The notes beneath the pieces are model-generated. The model ran no database searches. It was not told the origin of the DNA and saw only the letters and a list, made by a program, of their open reading frames with translations. Source: an uncultured Holophagaceae bacterium (GTDB lineage Bacteria; Acidobacteriota; Holophagae; Holophagales; Holophagaceae). From it: DNA of 14,845 nucleotides. The first letter of the stretch is position 1, and each line of letters starts with the position of its first letter. Made by a program: the position numbers and the translations under genes. The stretch is from NCBI GenBank assembly GCA_903876615.1, contig CAIRAS010000113.1:1-14845 (forward strand), read 5' to 3'. Below are positions 7,435-14,047 of this stretch, in pieces.

Positions 7435-7440
7435 ATCATA
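7435..7440 (-). promoter_or_regulatory. Putative -10 box of comF giving a leaderless mRNA
   Basis: Read on the minus strand, TATGAT (5 of 6 match to TATAAT) is followed by TTCCC and the ATG at 7429, so transcription should start at or next to the ATG. No convincing -35 box is seen about 17 bases upstream, and no RBS is present. GCTATGATTTCCCATG here nearly equals GCTATGCTTTTCCCATG in front of the DUF748 gene. Confidence 0.45.
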
Positions 7441-7513
7441 GCTGGTGGTACCATCGCCGGAATCCCGCCCGCCCCCTGGAACACCTTTCCGGGTCCTTTT
7501 CCCCGGATTGTCT

Positions 7514-7517
7514 GGAG
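7514..7517 (+). promoter_or_regulatory. RBS that fixes the permease start
   Basis: GGAG lies 8 bases before the ATG at 7526. The open frame extends upstream to an ATG at 7445, but those extra 27 residues are proline-rich, lack an RBS and would overlap the comF promoter. Permeases of this group start just before the FARKPL-like segment. Confidence 0.7.
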
Positions 7518-7525
7518 TTTTGTTC

Positions 7526-9034
7526 ATGTCGCCCGACCCGCGCCCCGTCTCTCAGCTCTTCGCCCGCAAGCCCCTGGCCATGCTTCTGGAAGAAGCCAAG
7601 GGTGAGAACCGCCTCCGCCGGGTCCTGGGGCCCGTGCAGCTCACGGCCCTGGGCATCGGCGCCATCATCGGCGCGGGCATCTTCGTGGCCACGGGCGCGG
7701 CGGCCCACAACATCGCCGGTCCCTCGCTGATGCTGTCCTACGTCATCGCCGGCATCACCTGCATCTTCGCCGCCCTCTGCTACGCGGAATTCGCCGCCAT
7801 GGTGCCCGTGGCGGGCTCGGCCTACACCTACGCCTACGCCACCCTGGGGGAGCTCTTCGCCTGGATCATCGGCTGGGACCTCATCCTCGAATACGGTGTC
7901 TCCAGCGCGGCCGTGGCCACGGGCTGGTCCGCCTACTTCCAGAGCGCCGTCAGCAAGATCGGCATCCACATTCCCAAGCTGCTGAGCGAGTCCCCCTGGA
8001 AATACGACCCGGCCACGGGCCACTTCGCCGCCACGGGCGCCGTGATGAACCTGCCCGCCCTCATCATCGTCCTCATCGTCACCGCCATCCTCGTGAAGGG
8101 CATCCAGGAGAGCGCCACCTTCAACGGCGTCATGGTGGCCATCAAGGTGGCCGCCGTGCTCTTCGTCATCGCCGTGGGCGCCTTCTTCGTCAACACCAGC
8201 AACTGGCATCCCTTCGCACCCTTCGGCTGGACCGGCATCAGCTTCTTCGGGCACCGGGTGGCAGGCATGGTGGACGGCGGCGGCGCCCCCATCGGCACCA
8301 TGGCCGGCGCGGCCATCATCTTCTTCGCCTATATCGGCTTCGACTCGGTCTCCACCCACGCCGAGGAGGCCAAGAACCCCCAGCGCGACGTGCCCATCGG
8401 CATCATCGTCTCCCTGCTGGTCTGCACCGTGCTCTACATCGCCGTGGTGGCGGTGCTCACGGGCATGGTCCGGTTTGATCAGCTGGACATCAATGCCCCC
8501 GTGTCCACCGCCTTCAAGCAGAAGGGCATGGGCTGGGCCGAGGGCCTCATCGCCACGGCCGGCGTCAGTGGCATCACCTCGGTGCTGCTGGTCATGATGC
8601 TCAGCGGCCCCCGCGTGTTCCTGGCCATGGCCCGGGACGGACTGCTCCCCAAGGGCACCTTTGGCGACGTGCATCCCAAGTTCCGCACCCCCTGGAAGTC
8701 CACCATCCTGGTGGGCTGCTTCGTGGGCGCCCTGGCGGGCTTCCTGCCCATCGACGCCCTGCTGCACCTGGCCAACATCGGCACCCTGCTGGCCTTCGTC
8801 ATCGTCTGCGCCGCCGTGCTGATCATGCGCAAGAAACACCCGGAAGCGGTGCGCCCCTTCCGTTGCCCCTGGGTACCCTTTGTGCCCATCATGGGGGTGC
8901 TCACCTGCCTCATGCTCATGTTCTCCCTGCCCGTCGCCAACTGGTGGCGGCTCATCACCTGGCTGGCCCTCGGCTTTGCCATCTACTTCCTCTATGGCAA
9001 GCAGCACAGCGTGATGCGGAACCAATCCCAGTAG
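7526..9034 (+). CDS. APC-superfamily amino-acid permease (cationic amino-acid transporter type)
   Basis: Protein of 502 residues with about 12 hydrophobic helices, the size and pattern of the bacterial YfnA/CAT group. The short cytoplasmic N-terminus carries the family signature LFARKPLAMLLEEA...LRRVLGPVQLTAL. TM1 has the unwound substrate-binding motif GIGAIIGAGIFVATG (43-57). YAEFAAMVPVAGSAYTYAY (86-104) is the conserved loop and TM3 start, and IIFFAYIGFDSVSTHAEEAKNP is the TM6 region and following loop. It moves amino acids across the inner membrane by proton symport or exchange; the exact substrate cannot be read. It is the first gene of an operon: its TAG stop overlaps the AGGAG of the acyltransferase gene, 9 bases before the next start, which implies translational coupling. 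Confidence 0.92.
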   Translation: MSPDPRPVSQLFARKPLAMLLEEAKGENRLRRVLGPVQLTALGIGAIIGAGIFVATGAAAHNIAGPSLMLSYVIAGITCIFAALCYAEFAAMVPVAGSAYTYAYATLGELFAWIIGWDLILEYGVSSAAVATGWSAYFQSAVSKIGIHIPKLLSESPWKYDPATGHFAATGAVMNLPALIIVLIVTAILVKGIQESATFNGVMVAIKVAAVLFVIAVGAFFVNTSNWHPFAPFGWTGISFFGHRVAGMVDGGGAPIGTMAGAAIIFFAYIGFDSVSTHAEEAKNPQRDVPIGIIVSLLVCTVLYIAVVAVLTGMVRFDQLDINAPVSTAFKQKGMGWAEGLIATAGVSGITSVLLVMMLSGPRVFLAMARDGLLPKGTFGDVHPKFRTPWKSTILVGCFVGALAGFLPIDALLHLANIGTLLAFVIVCAAVLIMRKKHPEAVRPFRCPWVPFVPIMGVLTCLMLMFSLPVANWWRLITWLALGFAIYFLYGKQHSVMRNQSQ

Positions 9035-9037
9035 GAG
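9033..9037 (+). promoter_or_regulatory. RBS of the acyltransferase, overlapping the permease stop
   Basis: AGGAG overlaps the TAG stop (9032-9034) of the permease. It is 6 bases before a TTG at 9044 and 12 before an ATG at 9050, in the same frame. Spacing favours the TTG; codon preference favours the ATG. The product differs by only two residues. Confidence 0.6.
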
Positions 9038-9043
9038 TCTGCC

Positions 9044-10513
9044 TTGTCGATGTGGACCGACCTGACCCCCTCAAAGCGCTGCGACTGGATCGACCAGCTG
9101 CGCGGCTGGGCTGTGATTGTGATGATCCAGACGCACACGGTGAACGTGTGGCTGACGCCGGGCCTGCGGCCGGAGTGGCTGAACTTCCTGAACGGCCTGC
9201 CGGCTCCCAGCTTCGCCATGGCCGCGGGCTTCAGCTTGGCCCTCAGCACCTTCAAGGCCGACGGCACCCTACGGCCCTTCTGGCCCGACACGGCCAAGCG
9301 GCTGGGCTTCATCCTGCTCTGCGCCTACGCGCTCCACGCGCCGGGCTTCACCTTCGCTGACTGGACGGTCCTCGCCACGGTGCAGAAGCAGAAGGAGATC
9401 TACAAGATCGACGTGCTGCAGTGCATCGTCTTCAGCCTGCTGATCCTGCAGGCCCTGGCCCGCATCATCCGCCATCCCCGGGTCTACGCCTGGGTGGCCC
9501 TGCTGCTGGCCGTGGTGGTCAGCCTGGTCGCCCCCTATGTCTGGGCCACCGGCGTCGGCGACGGTTTGTGGATGCCCATCCGGGGCCTCCTGAACGGCAA
9601 CTCCGACCGGGGCCTCCAGGCCCTCTTCCCACTGTTCCCCTGGCTGGCCTTTCCCGCCTTTGGCTCGTTCCTGGGGGGTCTCTACCGCTGGGGCCGCACC
9701 GAGGCCGGCGAGGACGGACTGGCCCGCCTGAGCGAAGCCAAGTGGCTGGCCGGCCTGGCCGCCCTGGGCTTTGCCTGCTGGCTCTTCGGGTCCACCTACC
9801 AGAAGGCCTGGCTGTGGCAGGGCACCTGGATTCAGACCGCCCCCGGCAACTGGCTGCTCAAGGGCCCCATGGGCGCCTGGACCTACAACGAGCTCGCCAC
9901 CCTGCACAACACCACGCTCCCCAGCGTCCTCAACCGCCTGGGCTGGATCCTCATGGGCGGTGCGGCCCTGGGTGTGATCGAGAAGCTGCGGCCCCGGTGG
10001 CCCGGTCCCAACCTGGTGGTGGCCGCCAGCCACGAGAGCCTGCTGCTCTACATGCTGCACCTCAACATGATCTTCGGCCTGATGCTGACCCCGTTCTTCG
10101 TGGGCCTCACGGGCTGGGACTGGGGCACCCTGGGCTGGACCGGCACCCTGCTGCTGGCGGCGGCCCTCATCGCCATCAACCTCTGGGCCTGCCACGCCTG
10201 GCGCAATGTGCGCGAGACGCCCATTCTCATGCGACGCCTCCAGCGCTACGCCGTGAGCGTCATGGCCGTCTGGTTCTGCATCGGGGGCTGGTATACCTTC
10301 CGCCACTTCCTGCGCAGCCCCGAGCTGGCCAAGGAGCCCTACGTCTTCCTGAACGCCGCCCGGGCCCGCAAGGGACTGCCCGCCACGCCGGATGGCCTGT
10401 GCCGGAATCCGGAGGAGTATTTCCGCGAAGCCGAGCTCCGCAAGGTGCAGCTCAGTCCCGAGGCCCGCGCTGAAGTCACCCGCCTCATCCAGTCCCGAAG
10501 GGATTCGCGGTAA
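9044..10513 (+). CDS. Membrane acyltransferase, heparan-glucosaminide N-acetyltransferase-like (DUF1624/HGSNAT type)
   Basis: Protein of 489 residues from TTG (487 from the ATG at 9050), with about 10-11 hydrophobic helices. The start has the family signature R-x-x-W-I-D-x-L-R-G-W (KRCDWIDQLRGWAVIVMIQT) with H31 in the first helix. A large loop (about 215-290) rich in Trp and Gly follows, then SHESLLLYMLHLNMI (329-343) with H330 and H339, another conserved late helix. Proteins of this superfamily carry an acyl group from cytoplasmic acyl-CoA across the membrane onto a sugar or similar acceptor; the acceptor here is unknown. The soluble tail (about 425-489) is charged and ends in RRDSR. It is the middle gene of a three-gene operon. 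Confidence 0.75.
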   Translation: MSMWTDLTPSKRCDWIDQLRGWAVIVMIQTHTVNVWLTPGLRPEWLNFLNGLPAPSFAMAAGFSLALSTFKADGTLRPFWPDTAKRLGFILLCAYALHAPGFTFADWTVLATVQKQKEIYKIDVLQCIVFSLLILQALARIIRHPRVYAWVALLLAVVVSLVAPYVWATGVGDGLWMPIRGLLNGNSDRGLQALFPLFPWLAFPAFGSFLGGLYRWGRTEAGEDGLARLSEAKWLAGLAALGFACWLFGSTYQKAWLWQGTWIQTAPGNWLLKGPMGAWTYNELATLHNTTLPSVLNRLGWILMGGAALGVIEKLRPRWPGPNLVVAASHESLLLYMLHLNMIFGLMLTPFFVGLTGWDWGTLGWTGTLLLAAALIAINLWACHAWRNVRETPILMRRLQRYAVSVMAVWFCIGGWYTFRHFLRSPELAKEPYVFLNAARARKGLPATPDGLCRNPEEYFREAELRKVQLSPEARAEVTRLIQSRRDSR

Positions 10514-10526
10514 CATTGATCGGATC

Positions 10527-11792
10527 ATGGCTGATCCCGCAATAAGTCCCACCCCCACCTGGCTCCTCTTCGCCGTTCTGGCGGTGCTGCTCTATCGATG
10601 CGCCATGGCCATCCTGCTGACGGCCTTCCATACCCTGCCCTCGCTCCAGAGGCGTCGGCTGCTGGAGGAAGAAGCCATCCTGGACCCCCGGCTGGCGGCC
10701 CTGCTGGCCCATCCCCGGTCCATGGGCATGGCCCTCCGGCTCTGGAACCAGGCCCTCCTGCTGGCCCTGGCCGCCCTGGCCTGGCCCCTGGCCAGGACCT
10801 TCCCCGGCGGGGGCTGGACCTTCGCGGTGCTCCTGCTGGCCTCCCTCTGGCTGCTGGACCTGCTGCTCCCGGCCATGCTCGCCGCCCGGGACCCAAGCCT
10901 CTGGCTGCAGCGCCTGTTCCCCCTCTTCGCCCCGGCCATGGCGGCCCTGGCCCTGCTGGTGGACCCGGTGGCGCGGCGCATCGCGCGACAGCAGGCCGAG
11001 GACAAGGCCCGCGATGTCGAGGAGGAGGAACCCACCGACGAGGCTGTCACCGCGCTGCTGGAAGAGGGCGAGGCCGAGGGCATCCTCGAGGCCGAGGACC
11101 GGGAACTCATCCGCAACGTGGTCAGCTTCGGCGACACCGTGGTGCGCGAGGTTATGACGCCCCGCACCCGCATCATCGCCCTGCCCCTGGAGGCCACGGT
11201 CCTGGAGGCCTGGGCCGCCTTCACCACCAGCCGCCACTCCCGCCTGCCGGTCTACGAGGGCACCATCGACCAGGTGCGCGGAGTGCTGCTGGTCAAGGAC
11301 CTGATGCAGCTGCCGGACGGCGCCAAGCCGCCCTTGGGCTCCCTCATGAAGCCCCCCCACTTCGTGCCCGAGAGCAAGCCCGTGGCCGACCTGCTGCGGG
11401 ACCTGCAGCGGGCCCGCACCCAGCTGGCCCTGGTGGTTGATGAGTTCGGCGGCGTCTCTGGGCTGGTGACCCTGGAGGACCTGCTGGAGGAGGTCTTTGG
11501 CGAGATCCAGGACGAGCACGAGGCCCCCGCCGGCCTGGTGGAGCAGGCGCCCGGCATCTGGCTGGTCTCGGGCCAGACCCATGTGGAGGATGTGACGGGG
11601 ATCCTGGGCGTCGAGTGGGAACGGGACGGCTTCGACACCGTCGCTGGCCTGGTCATGGCCCGCCTGGGGCGGATCCCCAAGGCCCAGGAGTCCGTCGAGG
11701 TGGAAGGCGCCCGCCTCACCGTGCTGCGCATGGAGGGGACGCGGGTCGTGCAGATTCGGGTCGAACGCACCGAGCCCGCGGAACGCTCGTGA
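10527..11792 (+). CDS. CorC/HlyC-type CBS-domain membrane protein with divergent CNNM region
   Basis: Protein of 421 residues. Residues 11-33, about 75-90, 98-119 and 130-145 are hydrophobic, in the place of the CNNM/DUF21 domain, but typical DUF21 sequence is hard to recognise. An acidic linker (EEEEPTDEAVTALLEEGEAEG) leads to a CBS pair: MTPRTRIIALPLEA...SRLPVYEG...GVLLVKDLM (210-260) and MKPPHFVPES...LALVVDEFGGVSGLVTLEDLLEEVFGEI (274-327). A CorC_HlyC domain ends it (about 343-413). Relatives are linked to Mg2+/Co2+ export or resistance; older 'hemolysin' names are misleading. The ATG at 10527, 13 bases after the previous stop, lacks a good RBS, so reinitiation from the upstream gene is likely. 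Last gene of the operon. Confidence 0.85.
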   Translation: MADPAISPTPTWLLFAVLAVLLYRCAMAILLTAFHTLPSLQRRRLLEEEAILDPRLAALLAHPRSMGMALRLWNQALLLALAALAWPLARTFPGGGWTFAVLLLASLWLLDLLLPAMLAARDPSLWLQRLFPLFAPAMAALALLVDPVARRIARQQAEDKARDVEEEEPTDEAVTALLEEGEAEGILEAEDRELIRNVVSFGDTVVREVMTPRTRIIALPLEATVLEAWAAFTTSRHSRLPVYEGTIDQVRGVLLVKDLMQLPDGAKPPLGSLMKPPHFVPESKPVADLLRDLQRARTQLALVVDEFGGVSGLVTLEDLLEEVFGEIQDEHEAPAGLVEQAPGIWLVSGQTHVEDVTGILGVEWERDGFDTVAGLVMARLGRIPKAQESVEVEGARLTVLRMEGTRVVQIRVERTEPAERS

Positions 11793-11808
11793 ACCTGCGG
11801 TTCACGAG
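11786..11808 (+). terminator. Perfect hairpin containing the operon's last stop codon
   Basis: CTCGTGAACC (11786-11795) and GGTTCACGAG (11799-11808) form a perfect 10-bp stem with a TGC loop. The TGA stop (11790-11792) is inside the left arm. ATAAGGAAAGCG follows, with no T-run. It marks the end of the permease-acyltransferase-CorC operon; it may be a Rho-linked terminator or a 3'-end structure. Confidence 0.6.
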
Positions 11809-11820
11809 ATAAGGAAAGCG

Positions 11821-11862
11821 TTACCTATCTCCAATCTTCAGCCGCTAGGCTGAAGATTGGAG
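11821..11862 (+). promoter_or_regulatory. Structured leader of the GH113-like gene with sequestered RBS
   Basis: TTACCTATCTC (11821-11831) leads into a perfect 15-bp stem: CTCCAATCTTCAGCC (11829-11843), loop GCTA, GGCTGAAGATTGGAG (11848-11862). The last four stem bases, GGAG (11859-11862), are the only good RBS, 8 bases before the ATG at 11871, so the folded leader would block translation. No T-run follows, which argues against an attenuator of the usual kind. The motif and layout match the leader of the OYE gene. Confidence 0.6.
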
Positions 11863-11870
11863 CCCTTCCC

Positions 11871-13130
11871 ATGCCCCGTCGCATCCTCGTCCTTATCACC
11901 ATCCTGGCCCTCCCGCTCACCCTGGCATTCGTGCGGCGGGCCCAGCGCCGGGCCCTGGTGCCCCAGCCCCGGGGCATGGTCCTGGGGCTCTACGCGGGCC
12001 TGCCGGACTACGACTACGGCGCGGAGCTGGACCGCATCGCCAAGACCGGCGCCACCTGCGTGAGCCTGCAGGCCATCTACCGCATGGACGCGGGCCACAG
12101 CAACGAGATCCGCCGCCACCCCACCTCCAGCCCGTCGGAGGCCGCCCTGGTCCTGACCTTCCAGCAGGCCAAGGCCCGGGGCCTGCGGATGATGTTCTTC
12201 CCGACCCTCAACATGCGGGACGAAGCCGAGAATGCCGAGTGGTGGCGGGGCAACATCTCGCCGAACGACTGGGACCTCTGGTGGCGGAACTACACCGCCT
12301 TCAACGTGCGGCTGGCCACCCTGGCCCAGGCGGGCGGGGTCGAGTGGTTCAGCCTCGGGACCGAGATGGCCTCCGCCCAGGCCTATCCGGACCAGTGGCG
12401 GCGCCTGGCGGCCGCGGTGCGTCAGGTCTACCAGGGCAAGCTGGTCTATAGCGTGAACTTCGACAGCCACGACACCTTCACCTTCGGCGACTGCCTGGAT
12501 GTGATCGGCATCAACACCTACGACCCCATCGCCAAGTACGACGAGTACCCCAGCGACGAGCAGGTGCGGGACGCCTGGTGGTGGGTGGTCTACAAGGCCC
12601 GCACCCTCACGGCCCGGTTCCAGCGCCCCGTGATGATCACCGAGGTGGGCTACCCCTCCGTGGCCCACGCCCATGTGGGGCCCTGGGACTTCCGCACCGA
12701 GAAGCCCCTGGACCTGGCCCTGCAGAACCACTTGCTGAAGGGGGCCTTCGGCGTGCTGCGGCACTGGAGCGACGGAGACGCGGTCTTCTTCTATCTCTAT
12801 GGCGAGAACCTGAACCAGAAGCCTGTGGGCGGTCCCCTGGACCGCACCTATGCCGTCTGGGGCAAGCCCGCCGAAGCCACCCTGCTGAAGTATTTCCACG
12901 AACCCATCTGGGAAGGCCACATCGCGCCCCGAGCCGAGAACATCCATGAGGCCATGGTGCAGTCCCTGGTGAGCTGGCACCGGAAGCTGCGGGACTACGA
13001 GGACGCCGAGCTGCCCCCCTGGGTGGTGGCCTGGGAGGCCCGGAATCCCGGAGATTCGGCCGAAGCCCTGGCCATCCTGGCCAAGGAGCCAAAACCAGAC
13101 CGGAAAATTCCTAAGGGCGACGAGCGCTAA
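11871..13130 (+). CDS. GH113-like (clan GH-A) glycoside hydrolase, membrane-anchored
   Basis: Protein of 419 residues. Residues 5-21 (ILVLITILALPLTLAFV) form one hydrophobic segment flanked by Arg, without a clear cleavage site or lipobox, so an anchored extracytoplasmic enzyme is likely. A TIM barrel follows. The two expected clan GH-A catalytic glutamates are visible: E165 in WFSLGTEMAS (acid/base, end of strand 4) and E258 in PVMITEVGYPS (nucleophile, end of strand 7). IGINTYDP (212-219) and many Trp residues (124-138, 236-238) suit a sugar-binding cleft. Known GH113 enzymes are beta-1,4-mannanases, but this family is broad and the substrate here is open. It follows the operon hairpin, has a structured leader of its own, and is followed after 35 bases by the response regulator. 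Confidence 0.75.
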   Translation: MPRRILVLITILALPLTLAFVRRAQRRALVPQPRGMVLGLYAGLPDYDYGAELDRIAKTGATCVSLQAIYRMDAGHSNEIRRHPTSSPSEAALVLTFQQAKARGLRMMFFPTLNMRDEAENAEWWRGNISPNDWDLWWRNYTAFNVRLATLAQAGGVEWFSLGTEMASAQAYPDQWRRLAAAVRQVYQGKLVYSVNFDSHDTFTFGDCLDVIGINTYDPIAKYDEYPSDEQVRDAWWWVVYKARTLTARFQRPVMITEVGYPSVAHAHVGPWDFRTEKPLDLALQNHLLKGAFGVLRHWSDGDAVFFYLYGENLNQKPVGGPLDRTYAVWGKPAEATLLKYFHEPIWEGHIAPRAENIHEAMVQSLVSWHRKLRDYEDAELPPWVVAWEARNPGDSAEALAILAKEPKPDRKIPKGDER

Positions 13131-13133
13131 AGA

Positions 13134-13162
13134 GTTACCCTGAGCGCAGCCGATGAGCTTAG
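13134..13162 (+). promoter_or_regulatory. Weak leader motif and hairpin before the response regulator
   Basis: GTTACC (13134-13139) is followed by CTGAGC (13140-13145) and GCTTAG (13157-13162), which pair with one G-U. The ATG is at 13166 and no good RBS is seen. GTTACC also starts the leader of the preceding GH113-like gene. The stem is short and may be chance. Confidence 0.2.
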
Positions 13163-13165
13163 TCC

Positions 13166-13897
13166 ATGAACATATCTAGTCACATCCGATCCCTGCTCCC
13201 CCCCGAAGGGTCCAGCAAGACCTTGCTGGTCGTGGAGGATGACCGGGCCACCCTGAGCCTCTATCGCGCCGGGCTCAAAGGGCTGCAGGGCTTCAAGATT
13301 CTCCTGGCCCAGGATGGTGGCCAGGCCATGGAGATCCTGCGCCAGGAGGCGGTCCACGTCCTGGTCACGGACCTCAACATGCCCGTCATGGACGGCTTCA
13401 ACCTCATCGCCAAGGCGAGCCGCTTCTTCCCGCAGATCCCCATCATCGTCATGACCGGGCTGGACGAGAGCCAGCACCTCAACACCCCGCTGCAGCTGGG
13501 AGCCATCCGCATCCTCACGAAACCCCCACGGCTGACCATCCTCATGGACGCCATCCGGACCGCTTCCCACTTCGAGCCCACGGGCCTGATCCGCGGCATC
13601 GGCCTGAACAGCATCCTCCAGCTGCTCAACTGGGAGAAGAAGTCCTGCACCCTCACGGTCAAGTCGGACGCGGGCATGGGGCTGCTCTACCTCAAGAACG
13701 GCGAGCTGATCCACGCTGGCTTCCAGGCCGAGGAAGGCCTGCCCGCCGCCTATCAAATCCTCAGCTGGAACCGACCGGACATCGAGTTCGTGGAGACCTG
13801 CCGGGTGGAGCAGACCATGGACCTGCCCCTGACCGAGCTGCTCATGAACGCCGCGATGCTCACCGACCATAGGGACCGGGAGTTTGGCGAGGGCTAA
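13166..13897 (+). CDS. Response regulator: receiver domain plus DUF4388
   Basis: Protein of 243 residues. Residues 18-133 form a CheY-like receiver with the acidic pocket E24-D25-D26, the phospho-acceptor D69 (VTDLNMPVMDGF), T97 (VMTGL) and K119 (LTKPP), so all key residues are present. Residues about 140-212 are a DUF4388 (PATAN-like) domain: GLIRGIGLNSILQLLNWEKKSCTLTV, then GLLYLKNGELIHAGF. It has no DNA-binding or enzymatic output domain; DUF4388 proteins of this form are thought to act by protein contacts, for example in surface motility or signalling, and are common in Myxococcota and Acidobacteriota. No histidine kinase is in the window. The gap from the GH113-like gene is 35 bases, so it may be co-transcribed. 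The RBS before the ATG is weak. Confidence 0.88.
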   Translation: MNISSHIRSLLPPEGSSKTLLVVEDDRATLSLYRAGLKGLQGFKILLAQDGGQAMEILRQEAVHVLVTDLNMPVMDGFNLIAKASRFFPQIPIIVMTGLDESQHLNTPLQLGAIRILTKPPRLTILMDAIRTASHFEPTGLIRGIGLNSILQLLNWEKKSCTLTVKSDAGMGLLYLKNGELIHAGFQAEEGLPAAYQILSWNRPDIEFVETCRVEQTMDLPLTELLMNAAMLTDHRDREFGEG

Positions 13898-13911
13898 GCC
13901 ACCCAGGGCTT
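13896..13911 (+). other. Short hairpin at the response-regulator stop codon
   Basis: AAGCC and GGCTT pair around ACCCAG, beginning inside the TAA stop (13895-13897). An overlapping alternative pairs CCAGGGC with GCTCTGG further right. Both are short and lack a T-run. Confidence 0.25.
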
Positions 13912-13931
13912 GACGCTCTGGCCCAGAAATC

Positions 13932-14027
13932 GTCGGAGTTTGGGACTTTCGTCAAAAACATCCGACTTCGTGCCGCCAAAGGGCACCCATGGGGGAATAA
14001 TGGCGCCTGTGTGGCCCCGCGGGGGCC
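13932..14027 (+). promoter_or_regulatory. Leader/intergenic region of the DUF1015 gene with two hairpins
   Basis: GTCGGA (13932-13937) pairs with TCCGAC (13961-13966), with extra TTT/AAA pairing inside. GGCCCC (14013-14018) pairs with GGGGCC (14022-14027) around GCG, 20 bases before the ATG. A possible -10 (AATAAT, 13996-14001) lies between, without a recognisable -35. TAGG at 14039-14042 is the RBS, 5 bases before the start. The promoter reading is weak; the pairings are directly visible. Confidence 0.3.
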
Positions 14028-14047
14028 CCTTCTGATGGTAGGTTCCC

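Noticed and set aside
7485..7505. CCGGG...CCCGG pair with internal TTTT before the permease as a terminator or attenuator
   Set aside because: Only 5 bp, with T residues in the loop rather than after the stem; too weak to call.
7436..9025. Open frame of 529 codons antisense to the permease
   Set aside because: Its composition (runs of G, D, E, H, Q) is what the reverse reading of hydrophobic GC-rich codons gives. There is no recognisable family, and the forward strand encodes a full permease.
9269..10558. Long antisense frame opposite the acyltransferase
   Set aside because: Same shadow composition (Gly/Gln/Ala/Glu-rich), no RBS or motif, and it covers a complete membrane protein gene.
11838..12980. 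380-codon frame antisense to the GH113-like gene
   Set aside because: A shadow in a GC-rich gene; the forward product has both catalytic glutamates and barrel motifs.
13909..13940. TTGACG in the gap after the response regulator as a -35 box
   Set aside because: The sequence 17 bases downstream (TCGGAG) does not resemble a -10 box, and the hexamer falls in the loop of a small hairpin.
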